The position numbers and the translations under genes were made by a program. The notes under the pieces were generated by a model. That model saw nothing but the letters and a program-made list of their open reading frames with translations. It made no database searches and had not been told where the DNA came from. 64,000 bases of DNA, taken from contig NZ_CP070499.1 of assembly GCF_016925615.1 (NCBI RefSeq), positions 62,001-126,000 on the forward strand, given 5' to 3'. This DNA comes from Natronosporangium hydrolyticum. GTDB lineage: Bacteria; Actinomycetota; Actinomycetes; Mycobacteriales; Micromonosporaceae. Positions 13,666 to 21,394 of the stretch are shown here, piece by piece. Within the stretch, counting starts at the first letter, position 1. The number at the start of each line of letters is the position of its first letter.

Positions 13666-14478
13666 TCAGCGACGCAGCTCCAGGATGCAGCACTTGACGC
13701 TGCCGCCGCCCTTCTTGAGCTCCGAGAGTTCGACCGGCATTGGTTGGTATCCGGCGGCGGCCAACTTCGCGGCCATCCCGCTGGCCTCGGCGTTGAGCAC
13801 CACCCGCTCGCCGTCGCTGACCAGATTGAGCCCGAACGCGGCGGCGTCGACCTCGTCGGCGACGACCGCGTTCGGGAACAACCGGTGCAGGACCCGCTGC
13901 GAGCCGGGGGAGAAGGCGCCCGGATAGTACGCCAGCTGCGCGGCGTCGCCCTCGCGAAGCACCGCCAGCGCCGTGTCGAGGTGGTAGAAACGGGGGTCCA
14001 CCAGCTGCAGCGAGAGCACCGGGCGCCCGAAGACCTCCTGGACCTCGCGGTGAGCGGCCGGGTCGGTACGGAACCCGTACCCGGCGAGGATCACCTCACC
14101 GGTCCAGGCGAAGTCGCCCTCGCCCTCGTTCACCTCGGCCGGCTGGTGAGTGCGCCACCCCTGCTGCTCGTACCAGCGCAGATGGTGGTCGGCCTCGGCG
14201 GCGCGCTGCGGGTGCCGGAACCTCGCCCCGTACGCGATGCCGTCCAGCACGAACCCGCCGTTGGCGGCGTAGACCATGTCCGGCAGGTCCGGCGCCGGGG
14301 GCAGCTCGTGGATGGTGTGGCCGAGTTCGGCGAGCGTCTCCCGAAGCCGCTGCCACTGCTTACCCGCCAGCTCGGTGTCGACCGGCGTGGTCGGGTCCAT
14401 CCACGGATTGATGCGGTAGTTCACCTCGAAGTACGTGGGCGGGCAGAGGAGGTAGGCCCGGCTGCGGGGGTGCGTCAT
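13666..14478 (-). CDS. ddaH: Dimethylargininase / arginine deiminase-like amidinotransferase-fold enzyme
   Basis: 270-residue enzyme of the pentein fold. Recognisable blocks are the N-terminal YLLCPPTYFEVNYRINPWMDP, substrate-binding PDMVYAANGGFVLDG, the EGEGDFAWTGE segment, FYHLDTALAVL with the catalytic His, and the C-terminal LKKGGGSVKCC with the nucleophilic Cys. These fit N,N-dimethylarginine dimethylaminohydrolase, which yields citrulline and dimethylamine; close relatives act on arginine or ornithine. The ATG at 14478 is preferred over upstream codons because the extension would enter the promoter shared with the divergent Lrp gene. It converges on the binding-protein gene with a gap of 8 bases. 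Confidence 0.85.
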   Translation of the reverse strand: MTHPRSRAYLLCPPTYFEVNYRINPWMDPTTPVDTELAGKQWQRLRETLAELGHTIHELPPAPDLPDMVYAANGGFVLDGIAYGARFRHPQRAAEADHHLRWYEQQGWRTHQPAEVNEGEGDFAWTGEVILAGYGFRTDPAAHREVQEVFGRPVLSLQLVDPRFYHLDTALAVLREGDAAQLAYYPGAFSPGSQRVLHRLFPNAVVADEVDAAAFGLNLVSDGERVVLNAEASGMAAKLAAAGYQPMPVELSELKKGGGSVKCCILELRR

Positions 14479-14504
14479 GAATACCAAGCGTAGATACTCG
14501 TTGA

Positions 14505-14528
14505 CAATGGAAACAGCGCCAAGCATTG
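14505..14528. promoter_or_regulatory. Candidate Lrp operator dyad between ddaH and the lrp gene
   Basis: CAATG and CATTG half-sites separated by 14 bases in the 75-bp divergent spacer. The left half overlaps a TTGACA hexamer at 14501-14506. The position between divergent genes suits autoregulation and local control by the Lrp/AsnC protein encoded alongside. Assignment is by dyad and position only. Confidence 0.35.
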
Positions 14529-14553
14529 CGTTACGGAGGCAGGATGCTGCGCC

Positions 14554-15015
14554 ATGGATGAGCTAGACAAGCGAATCGTTGCGTCGTTGTTGGCCGATGG
14601 TCGCGCCTCCTACGCGGAGATCGGCGCCGAGGTTTCCCTCTCGGCGCCAGCGGTGAAACGGCGGGTCGACCGGCTCCGGGCGACCGGTGTGCTGAAGGGC
14701 TTCACCGCGGTGGTCGACCCGGAGGCGGTCGGTTGGTCGACCGAGGCGTTCGTCGAACTGTTCTGCGTCGGCCGGACCTCCCCGGGGCAGATCGCCCAGG
14801 CCGCCGCCCGGCACCCGGAGGTGGTCGCGGCGTACACCGTCTCCGGCGAGGCGGACGCCCTGGTCCATCTGCGAGCGGCGGACATCGGGCACCTGGAACG
14901 GGCGCTGGAGCGGCTCCGCGCCGAACCGTTCATCTCCTCCAGCCGGAGCACGATCGTGCTCTCCCGGCTGGCCACGGCCGACCCGGCGGCGGCCCCCTTC
15001 GGCGGGAACCAATAG
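14554..15015 (+). CDS. Lrp/AsnC family transcriptional regulator
   Basis: 153-residue regulator with an N-terminal winged helix-turn-helix (MDELDKRIVASLLADGRASYAEIGAEVSLSAPAVKRRVDRL) and a C-terminal RAM effector-binding domain (about residues 65-145) with the usual YTVSGEADALVHLRAAD block. It is transcribed divergently from the dimethylargininase gene, and Lrp-type proteins often control the neighbouring amino-acid gene in response to an amino acid, so arginine, citrulline or ornithine is a reasonable guess for the effector. The ribosome site GGAGGCAGG precedes the ATG. Confidence 0.92.
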   Translation: MDELDKRIVASLLADGRASYAEIGAEVSLSAPAVKRRVDRLRATGVLKGFTAVVDPEAVGWSTEAFVELFCVGRTSPGQIAQAAARHPEVVAAYTVSGEADALVHLRAADIGHLERALERLRAEPFISSSRSTIVLSRLATADPAAAPFGGNQ

Positions 15016-15027
15016 GGGCACAGCGCA

Positions 15028-15056
15028 ATCGGCCCACCGAGCCGAGTGCGGCCGAT
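15028..15056. terminator. Weak hairpin between convergent lrp and ybjN-like genes
   Basis: 7-bp inverted repeat (ATCGGCC / GGCCGAT) with a 15-base loop in the 55-bp convergent spacer. It could end transcription from either side, but the stem is short. Confidence 0.3.
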
Positions 15057-15070
15057 GGCCGGGGCAAGAC

Positions 15071-16096
15071 CTAGAGGTACATACCGGTGCTGAAGTGCTC
15101 GCTGTCGCGGGTCGGGTGATCGTCCTCGGCGAAGAATCGCCGGCCACCGAACTCGCCCTGCAACCGGTCGTCGAGCTCGTCGGCGAGGCCGGTCATCACC
15201 TGCACCGCCAGCACCAGATGGCTCGGCTGGAAGTTGCGACCAAAGACCGGCACCGACGCCCAGACCGTCTCGTTGGCGCAGTACAGCCGGCCGACCGGCA
15301 TCCGGTTGGTGAGTTCGGAGAGCCGGCCGTAGAGCTGCTCGGAAGGTTTGATCTCGGTCAGGATGGGCGAGAAGACATCGACCAGCGGTGGGTTGTCCCG
15401 GACCTTGACGAAGACCATGGCGGTGCCGGCACGGATACCGATGTCGCCGTCGCCATCGGCGATCAGCTGGTCCGGGGTGGTGCGTTGCATCGCCGCCACC
15501 ACCTCGTGGACCTGCTCGCGCAGGAGCATGGCGTCGTGCAGCTCCGGCCCGTCCGGAATTGGCGCGGTCGCCGGGTTGGTCGGCGGCGCCCCCGGAAACA
15601 AGGCCGCGCGGGCGCTGCCCAGCGGGGCGATGCTGAGCGGCTGCTGCGCCGCGTCGTGGCTCCAGTAGACCAGGAAGGCCGGGTGCGGGGCGCCGTAGAT
15701 GTCCCGCATGGTGCGGCAGAGCACAGTGGCCAGCCGGGGCGCCTCGGCGATCGGGGTGGTGATGCCGAACTGGTCGCCCGAGCCCGGCTCCACCCCGGGT
15801 GGGGACCAGCCGAGCGCAACCAGATCGGCGATGGCGGCGCGGTTCAGCCGGAAGCTCTCGGGCAGCGATCCGTTGCCGACCGCCCGCGCCGCGAGGCTGC
15901 CGTCGTCGGCGACCGTGACGCTGACGGTGTAACTGGCGTCGCCGGTGCCGGAGGCGGTCGGGTCGAGGGTGAGGTCGAGGTACGCGTCAGCGGGCAGCTC
16001 TGCCAGCACGTCGGCGAGTGCCCGGGCGAATTCCTGCCATGCGCGCGAAACTTTCTCCCGAAGGTCCGCGGTGTCTGGATTGGCTTCTAGCAACAT
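15071..16096 (-). CDS. YbjN/TY-Chap domain protein (type III secretion chaperone-like fold)
   Basis: 341-residue soluble protein. The C-terminal half (about residues 190-335) has the YbjN-like pattern of an alternating beta/alpha fold (IGIRAGTAMVFVKVRDNPPLVDVFSPIL, then LTNRMPVGRLYCANETVWASVPVFG). The N-terminal half has a related fold with DAYLDLTLDPT. Such TY-Chap proteins are widespread in actinobacteria and are thought to act as small-protein chaperones or sensors, without a settled function. ATG at 16096 is chosen because CCAAGGGGGAGCG lies immediately upstream as ribosome site; the open frame extends further without support. Confidence 0.72.
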   Translation of the reverse strand: MLLEANPDTADLREKVSRAWQEFARALADVLAELPADAYLDLTLDPTASGTGDASYTVSVTVADDGSLAARAVGNGSLPESFRLNRAAIADLVALGWSPPGVEPGSGDQFGITTPIAEAPRLATVLCRTMRDIYGAPHPAFLVYWSHDAAQQPLSIAPLGSARAALFPGAPPTNPATAPIPDGPELHDAMLLREQVHEVVAAMQRTTPDQLIADGDGDIGIRAGTAMVFVKVRDNPPLVDVFSPILTEIKPSEQLYGRLSELTNRMPVGRLYCANETVWASVPVFGRNFQPSHLVLAVQVMTGLADELDDRLQGEFGGRRFFAEDDHPTRDSEHFSTGMYL

Positions 16097-16207
16097 CGCT
16101 CCCCCTTGGTCCTCGCGCTCACAGTAACCCCTGCGGGTGCGGTTGCTGCCGGGAGCGGCGGGAATCTGACTCACAAACCAGACATTTGGCTACCAGCCTC
16201 GCAGGAG

Positions 16208-16507
16208 TCACTCTTCGTCCGGGGCCGGCTGGTCTGGCCAGTCCCGGGCCAGCCCGGCGAGGGCGGCGGCGGCCTGCTCCGGGTCGGCCCCCCGCCCCAC
16301 CGCGACCCCCAGCAGAAAAGTCGACAGCGGCGCGGCCGGGCGGGCCACCGCGTGCGCCACATCCCGGGCCACCGCCAGCAGTAGCCGCCGCTGTTGGGCG
16401 TCGGGAGAGTCGGCGGTCAGCCCCAGCGCCTGGCTGGCCGCGTCCATCCATTCGGCCAACGGGTCCGGTTCAGCCGGCTGGCCCGGCTCCGTCCGCGGGT
16501 TCGACAT
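16208..16507 (-). CDS. DUF6457 small protein linked to MobA
   Basis: 99-residue acidic, helical protein: LAEWMDAASQALGL at about residue 18 onward, then LLLAVARDVAHAVARPAAPLSTFLLGVAVGRG. This matches the DUF6457 family found next to mobA in actinobacteria, presumed to assist molybdenum cofactor maturation. Its start overlaps the 3' end of mobA by 38 bases, so the two are expressed as one unit. Confidence 0.8.
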   Translation of the reverse strand: MSNPRTEPGQPAEPDPLAEWMDAASQALGLTADSPDAQQRRLLLAVARDVAHAVARPAAPLSTFLLGVAVGRGADPEQAAAALAGLARDWPDQPAPDEE

Positions 16508-17102
16508 TCGCCAACTCCTCCGCTCGTCTCCGGTCAGCCTCAGTGTCGCAGTCCCACCACGGTGGGGGTTCGTGCCCGGGGGCGGTGACCTCGGCGACCC
16601 GCAGCGGCGCGAGGAGTCGCCGCAACGGCGTGCCGGTCAGCTTTTCCGGCAGCGCGGACCGGGCCGCCCGCAGCGCGGTCACCCGCCAGAGTCCGCAGAG
16701 CCACTGCCGCTGGCCACCGTCGTCGACGTAGACCGCCCCGTCGTACGCATCGGTGGTGGCGCGCCGAAGTCGGTCGACCGCCGCGCGGGTGAGCAGCGGC
16801 AGATCCGCCGCGAGCAGCGCGACGAAGCCGGCGTCGGCGGGCAGCTCGGCCAGGCCCGCGGCGGTGGCCGCGGCCGGTCCGCCGCCCGCCGGCCGCTCGT
16901 GAACGAACACAGTGTCCGGTGGGGCCGGCAGTCCGGCCGGACCTACCACGATCAACGGGTCGGCGTCGGCTACCGCGCCCAGCACCCGGGCCAACATCGG
17001 CGTACCCGCCACCGGCGCCATCGGTTTTGCTGGGCCACCGAACCGCTGGCCGGCGCCGCCGGCCAGCACGATCGCCGCGTAGGCCTGGGTCCGCGCCGGC
17101 AT
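16470..17102 (-). CDS. mobA: MobA, molybdenum cofactor guanylyltransferase
   Basis: 210-residue nucleotidyltransferase that joins GMP from GTP to molybdopterin to give the MGD form of the cofactor. The N-terminal GTP-binding loop is LAGGAGQRFGGPAKPMAPV (about residues 13-31), the metal-binding aspartate lies in LLAADLPLL (about 95), and the C-terminal WWDCDTEAD block is typical. It is followed by the overlapping DUF6457 gene and diverges from the DUF885 peptidase gene with a 60-bp spacer. With moaC and mog it shows that the organism makes molybdoenzymes. Confidence 0.9.
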   Translation of the reverse strand: MPARTQAYAAIVLAGGAGQRFGGPAKPMAPVAGTPMLARVLGAVADADPLIVVGPAGLPAPPDTVFVHERPAGGGPAAATAAGLAELPADAGFVALLAADLPLLTRAAVDRLRRATTDAYDGAVYVDDGGQRQWLCGLWRVTALRAARSALPEKLTGTPLRRLLAPLRVAEVTAPGHEPPPWWDCDTEADRRRAEELANVEPADGAGPAG

Positions 17103-17162
17103 AGTGCGATCCTAGGCCGTTCGGTGCCTGCTCGGAACGCCCGATTCGGGTACGGTCACCGG

Positions 17163-18845
17163 ATGGGACAGATTCACGACCTGGCTGACCGGTACGTCGA
17201 TGAGTTGGCGGCGCTCGACCCCACGTCCGCCACGTTCATCGGCATTGCTGGCTATGACGACCGGCTCACCGACCTTAGCCTTGACGGGTACGCCGCGCGG
17301 GCCGACCACGACCGCCGGACGTTGCGGGAGCTGACCGGGTTGTCGCCGCAGGACGAACCGGAACGGGTGGCGCAGGAAGCGATGCTGGAGCGGCTGGAGC
17401 TGAGCGTCGCCCATTACGACGCGGGTGAGACCACCAGCGAGCTCAATGTGCTCACCAGCGGGCTGCATGACACCCGGATGGTCTTCGATCTGATGCCGGT
17501 CGTTGGCGAAGCGGCGGCGAGCAACATCGCCGCCCGGCTGGCTTCGGTGCCAGCGGCGTTGCGTGACTTCCAGCGTACTCTGTGGACCTCTGCGGAGCAG
17601 GGTCACGTCGCCGCGCAGCGGCAGATCCTGGAGGTGGCCAAGCAGTGCGACAGCTGGACCGACCCGGCCGGGGACGACTTCTGGCCAGGGTTGGTCCGCC
17701 GGGTGGCCGCCGCCGCCGAGCTGCCCGACTCGCTCACCGCGCAGTTGTGGCGGGGAGCCGAGGACGCGCGCCAGGCCACCACCGAGTTCGGGCAGTTCCT
17801 GCGGGCCGAGCTGGCCCCGTTGGGCGGTGCCAAGCAGGCGGTGGGCCGAGAGCGTTACCAGCTCGCCTCGCGTTACTTCCTCGGCGCCACCATCGACCTG
17901 GAGGAGACCTACGCCTGGGGCTTCAACGAGCTGCACCGGCTGGAGCTTGAGATGGTGGGGCTGGCCGAGCAGATCGCCGGGGCCGGCGCCCAGGTAGACG
18001 ACGCGGTGGCGGTGCTGGACGCCGACCCGTCCCGCACCATCGCCGGCAAGGAGGAGTTCCGGGAGTGGATGCAGCACCTCGCCGACCGGACCGTCGCCGA
18101 GCTGATGGACACCCACTTCGACATCCCGGAGCCGGTCCGACAGATCGAGTGCTGCATCGCCCCGACTAGCGACGGTGCGATCTATTACACCGGCCCCAGC
18201 GAGGATTTCAGCCGCCCGGGTCGGATGTGGTGGGCGGTTCCTTCTGGAGTGGACACCTTCTCCACCTGGCGGGAGGTGACCACGGTCTACCACGAGGGCG
18301 TGCCCGGCCACCATCTGCAGATCGCCCAGACCAGCTACCGCTCCGGGCACCTCAACCGGTGGCAGCGGCTGATCGCGCGTACCTCCGGGCACGCCGAAGG
18401 GTGGGCGCTCTACGCGGAGCGGCTGATGGACGAGCTGGGCTACCTCGCTGACCCGGGCGACCGGTTGGGCATGCTCGACGCCCAGGCGATGCGCGCGGCC
18501 CGGGTGATCGTCGACATCGGCATGCATCTGGAGTTGGAGATTCCGGTCGGCAACCCGTTCGGCTTCCACCCGGGCGAGCGGTGGACCCCGGAGTTGGGTT
18601 GGGAGTTCATGCGGGGGCACTGCCGGGTGCCGGACGAAAACCTCCGCTTCGAGCTCAACCGCTACCTCGGCTGGCCCGGCCAGGCGCCCTCCTACAAGGT
18701 GGGCGAACGGATCTGGTTGCAGGCTCGGGAGGACGCCAGGGCTCGGCACGGGGACGCGTTCGACCTTAAGGCGTTCCACCGCACAGCCCTGGATCTGGGC
18801 GGGCTGGGGCTGGATCCGTTGCGGGCAGCTCTCGCGCGGATCTGA
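17163..18845 (+). CDS. DUF885 family metallopeptidase-like protein
   Basis: 560-residue protein of family DUF885. The zinc-binding signature is HEGVPGHH (about residues 378-385) in TTVYHEGVPGHHLQIAQT, with the downstream glutamate in SGHAEGWALYAERLMDELG (about 406-424) likely completing the metal site. The N-terminal half is helical, with the family block SATFIGIAGYDDRLTDLS. No signal peptide is visible, so it is likely cytoplasmic. Substrates are mostly unknown; some relatives cleave peptides or are required for pathogen fitness. ATG at 17163 is chosen since the longer open frame is antisense to mobA. Confidence 0.85.
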   Translation: MGQIHDLADRYVDELAALDPTSATFIGIAGYDDRLTDLSLDGYAARADHDRRTLRELTGLSPQDEPERVAQEAMLERLELSVAHYDAGETTSELNVLTSGLHDTRMVFDLMPVVGEAAASNIAARLASVPAALRDFQRTLWTSAEQGHVAAQRQILEVAKQCDSWTDPAGDDFWPGLVRRVAAAAELPDSLTAQLWRGAEDARQATTEFGQFLRAELAPLGGAKQAVGRERYQLASRYFLGATIDLEETYAWGFNELHRLELEMVGLAEQIAGAGAQVDDAVAVLDADPSRTIAGKEEFREWMQHLADRTVAELMDTHFDIPEPVRQIECCIAPTSDGAIYYTGPSEDFSRPGRMWWAVPSGVDTFSTWREVTTVYHEGVPGHHLQIAQTSYRSGHLNRWQRLIARTSGHAEGWALYAERLMDELGYLADPGDRLGMLDAQAMRAARVIVDIGMHLELEIPVGNPFGFHPGERWTPELGWEFMRGHCRVPDENLRFELNRYLGWPGQAPSYKVGERIWLQAREDARARHGDAFDLKAFHRTALDLGGLGLDPLRAALARI

Positions 18846-18870
18846 GCCGGAGCCGGTGACCTCCCGGCAT

Positions 18871-18910
18871 CCCATGGCGCCGGTCCGGTGGTGGAGACCG
18901 GCGCCATGGG
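18871..18910. terminator. Strong bidirectional terminator hairpin
   Basis: Perfect 15-bp stem (CCCATGGCGCCGGTC / GACCGGCGCCATGGG) with a 10-base loop; a further CCGGC/GCCGG pair extends the stem after a 2-base bulge. It sits between the convergent DUF885 gene and the small membrane protein gene. Confidence 0.75.
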
Positions 18911-18920
18911 GCCGGAGCAT

Positions 18921-19355
18921 CTACTGCGGAGTGCCGCGCCGGCTCGCGGCCGTCCCCGAGGTGGGCGCCGCCGGCTGCTGCTGGGCCTGCTCCTGCTGTG
19001 CCTGCGACTGATGGTGCGCCGGTGGCCGGTGTTCGCCCGGCCGGCCGGGGCCGGCCCCGGCCGGTGCGAATCGACCCTGCGGGTACTGCTCATCCGCGCT
19101 CCGCCGCTGCTGCGCCTGCATCGCTGCCGCCGCGCCGGCGATGCCGACCATCACTATCCCCGCGCCAGCGATCAGCAACCAGCGGCGGCGCCGTTGCCGC
19201 ATCGAGTGGGCACGCATCCGGCCGCGGGCCCGCATCCGTTCCCGGGCGGCGGTGTGCCGCATGTGGCCGGCCCCGTGGCGGGCCGCCATCATCCAGGGGG
19301 CCACATTGGCCGCCCACATCTCTTGCAGGTCGTAACCGCGCCTGCGGCTGTTCAT
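18921..19355 (-). CDS. Hypothetical single-pass membrane protein, Arg-rich N-terminus and Gln/Pro-rich tail
   Basis: 144-residue protein that I cannot assign to a family. The N-terminus (DLQEMWAANVAPWMMAARHG) is followed by a very basic stretch (RERMRARGRMRAHSMRQRRRRW), one membrane segment (about residues 63-82, LLIAGAGIVMVGIAGAAAAM) and a polar tail rich in Gln, Pro and His. By the positive-inside rule the basic part is cytoplasmic. ATG at 19355 is chosen because GGAGG lies about 10 bases upstream; GTG codons at 19358 and 19367 are alternatives. The strong hairpin after its stop codon supports it as a real transcription unit. Confidence 0.5.
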   Translation of the reverse strand: MNSRRRGYDLQEMWAANVAPWMMAARHGAGHMRHTAARERMRARGRMRAHSMRQRRRRWLLIAGAGIVMVGIAGAAAAMQAQQRRSADEQYPQGRFAPAGAGPGRPGEHRPPAHHQSQAQQEQAQQQPAAPTSGTAASRRGTPQ

Positions 19356-19413
19356 CACCGTGGCCACCTCCGTGTGCTGTGCCGCTGCGCGGCGCCGTCT
19401 CTCCGCGATGCTA

Positions 19414-19427
19414 TGACAGATATGTCA
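19414..19427. promoter_or_regulatory. Candidate operator dyad upstream of the hydroxyproline genes
   Basis: TGACA-GATA-TGTCA inverted repeat in the 149-bp divergent spacer, 78 bases before the GTG of the DapA-like gene. The flanking bases are AT-rich relative to the window. It could bind a regulator of the hydroxyproline cluster, but no regulator gene is adjacent. Confidence 0.35.
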
Positions 19428-19504
19428 GCTTTGAGGGTGTTTCGCTGGGTCGGGTGGCTCAGCGGCCCCTGGCCCGCCCGGCCGCACCCGGTTACCGTGC
19501 AGGG

Positions 19505-20386
19505 GTGAGCAACCCTGCCTGGCACGGACTGCTGGTCGCCACCGCCCTGCCATTCGCCGACGACGATCGGGTCGACTACGACGGCTACGCCGCGCACGTC
19601 CGCTGGCTGGCCGAGGCCGGCTGCGACGGCGTGGTCCCGAACGGCTCGCTGGGGGAGTATCAAGTCCTCTCCGAGGCCGAACGCGCCGAGGTGCTGCGGA
19701 CCGCGGTCGCCGCCGCGCCACCCGGCTTCGCGGTGGTGCCCGGCGTCTCCGCGTACGGTGCCCGGGAGGCGGCGAGCTGGGCCGAGTTCGCCGCCGAGCT
19801 GGGCTGCCCGGCGGTGATGGCGCTGCCCCCGAACGCGTACCGGGCCGACCCGTCGACGGTGCGGGCGCACTTCGCGGCGGTCGCCGCGGTGGGGCTGCCG
19901 GTGGTGGCCTACAACAACCCCATTGACACCAAAGTGGACCTCACGCCGGAGTTGCTCGGCCAGCTCTATGATGCCGGCCTGATCGTGGCGGTCAAGGAGT
20001 TCTCCGGTGACGTTCGCCGCGGCTACGAGTTGGCCGAACGCGCGCCCGGGCTGGATCTGATCGTCGGCTCCGACGATGTCGTGCTGGAGCTGGCGCTGGC
20101 CGGGGCGGTCGGCTGGATCGCCGGCATCCCCAACGCCCTGCCGGAGCCGTGCGGGGAGCTGTGGCGGGCCGCGCGCGCCGGGGATCTGACCACTGCCCTA
20201 CCCGGCTACCGGCGCCTGCATCCGCTGCTGCGCTGGGACTCCCGCACCGAGTTCGTGCAGGCGATCAAGCTGGCGATGGACGAGGTCGACCGGTTCGGCG
20301 GTGGCTGCCGGCCACCCCGTTCGCCACTGTCGGCGGCTGCGGCGGCCGAGGTACGCCGCGCGGTCGCGTACGCGCGAAAGGATTGA
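19505..20386 (+). CDS. DapA-family lyase/deaminase of hydroxyproline degradation
   Basis: 293-residue class I aldolase-fold protein of the DHDPS family. The conserved tyrosine is in VVAYNNP (about residue 136) and the Schiff-base lysine in IVAVKEFSGD (about 163); the GTTGE-like loop is NGSLGEYQ. Family members include dihydrodipicolinate synthase and the pyrroline-4-hydroxy-2-carboxylate deaminase of hydroxyproline catabolism. Because it lies 3 bases before a hydroxyproline epimerase gene and is followed by D-hydroxyproline oxidase-type genes, the deaminase role (giving 2-oxoglutarate semialdehyde) is inferred. GTG at 19505 is chosen with AGGGG just upstream; the longer frame is antisense to the preceding gene. 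Confidence 0.82.
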   Translation: MSNPAWHGLLVATALPFADDDRVDYDGYAAHVRWLAEAGCDGVVPNGSLGEYQVLSEAERAEVLRTAVAAAPPGFAVVPGVSAYGAREAASWAEFAAELGCPAVMALPPNAYRADPSTVRAHFAAVAAVGLPVVAYNNPIDTKVDLTPELLGQLYDAGLIVAVKEFSGDVRRGYELAERAPGLDLIVGSDDVVLELALAGAVGWIAGIPNALPEPCGELWRAARAGDLTTALPGYRRLHPLLRWDSRTEFVQAIKLAMDEVDRFGGGCRPPRSPLSAAAAAEVRRAVAYARKD

Positions 20387-20389
20387 CCG

Positions 20390-21394
20390 GTGCGTTCCCG
20401 GCACGTCTTCCACGCGGTCGACTCCCACACCGAGGGGATGCCCACCCGGGTGATCACCGGAGGCGTGGGGGCGCTGCCGGGGGCCACCATGGCCGACCGC
20501 CGCGGGTACGCCATCGCGGAGCTTGACCAGCTGCGGACCCTGCTGATGTGCGAACCGCGCGGTCACGCGGCGATGTCCGGGGCGGTGTTGCAGCCGCCGA
20601 CCCGCCCCGACGCCGACTACGGCGTGCTCTTCATCGAGGTGTCGGGGTTCCTGCCGATGTGCGGTCACGGCACGATCGGCGTCGCCACGGTGCTGGTGGA
20701 GACCGGCATGGTGCCGGTGACCTCGCCGACCACCACGGTCCGGCTCGACACCCCGGCCGGGCTGGTCACCGCCGAGGTGGCGGTCCGCGACGACGGCGCC
20801 GCCACCGGCGTGACCATCCGCAATGTCGCCGCCTACCCGGTGCGGCGGGACGCCACCGTGACCGTGCCCGACCTCGGCGAGGTCCGCTACGACCTGGCGT
20901 ACGGCGGCAACTTCTACGCCATTGTGGAGTTGGCCGAGTTGGGGCTGCCGGTCACACCGGCCGACCGGCCCCGGCTGCTCGCCGCCGGGCAGGCGATCAT
21001 GGCGGCGGTCGACCGGGAAGACTCGCCGCACCACCCCGCCGCCCCGCCCGGCCTGCCCTGCCACGGCGTCTACCTCGCCGCGCCCGGCTCCGACGCCCGC
21101 CATTCCCGGCACGCGATGGTGATCGAGCCGGGCTGGTTCGACCGGTCCCCCTGCGGCACCGGCACCTCGGCCCGGATGGCGCAGCTGTGGGGCCGCGGCG
21201 AGCTGGCGATCGGCGCGGAGTTCCGGAACGAGTCGATAATCGGCACCCACTTCGTCGGCCGGCTGGTCGAGGAGACCACAGTGGCCGGTGTGGCCGCGGT
21301 AGTGCCGGAGGTGACCGGTCGAGCCTGGCTCACCGGCACCGCCCAGTACCTGCTCGACCCGGAAGATCCCTTCCCGGCGGGGTTTACGCTGTGA
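20390..21394 (+). CDS. 4-hydroxyproline 2-epimerase (proline racemase family)
   Basis: 334-residue epimerase that converts trans-4-hydroxy-L-proline to cis-4-hydroxy-D-proline. Both acid/base cysteines are present, Cys91 in LPMCGHGTIG and Cys255 in DRSPCGTGTSARMA, which separates it from the dehydratase branch (which has Ser/Thr in place of the first Cys). The N-terminal AVDSHTEGMPTRVITGG block is typical. The GTG start is 3 bases after the DapA-like stop codon, and its own stop overlaps the next start (GTGA). Proline racemase is the alternative, but the oxidase neighbours favour hydroxyproline. Confidence 0.9.
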   Translation: MRSRHVFHAVDSHTEGMPTRVITGGVGALPGATMADRRGYAIAELDQLRTLLMCEPRGHAAMSGAVLQPPTRPDADYGVLFIEVSGFLPMCGHGTIGVATVLVETGMVPVTSPTTTVRLDTPAGLVTAEVAVRDDGAATGVTIRNVAAYPVRRDATVTVPDLGEVRYDLAYGGNFYAIVELAELGLPVTPADRPRLLAAGQAIMAAVDREDSPHHPAAPPGLPCHGVYLAAPGSDARHSRHAMVIEPGWFDRSPCGTGTSARMAQLWGRGELAIGAEFRNESIIGTHFVGRLVEETTVAGVAAVVPEVTGRAWLTGTAQYLLDPEDPFPAGFTL

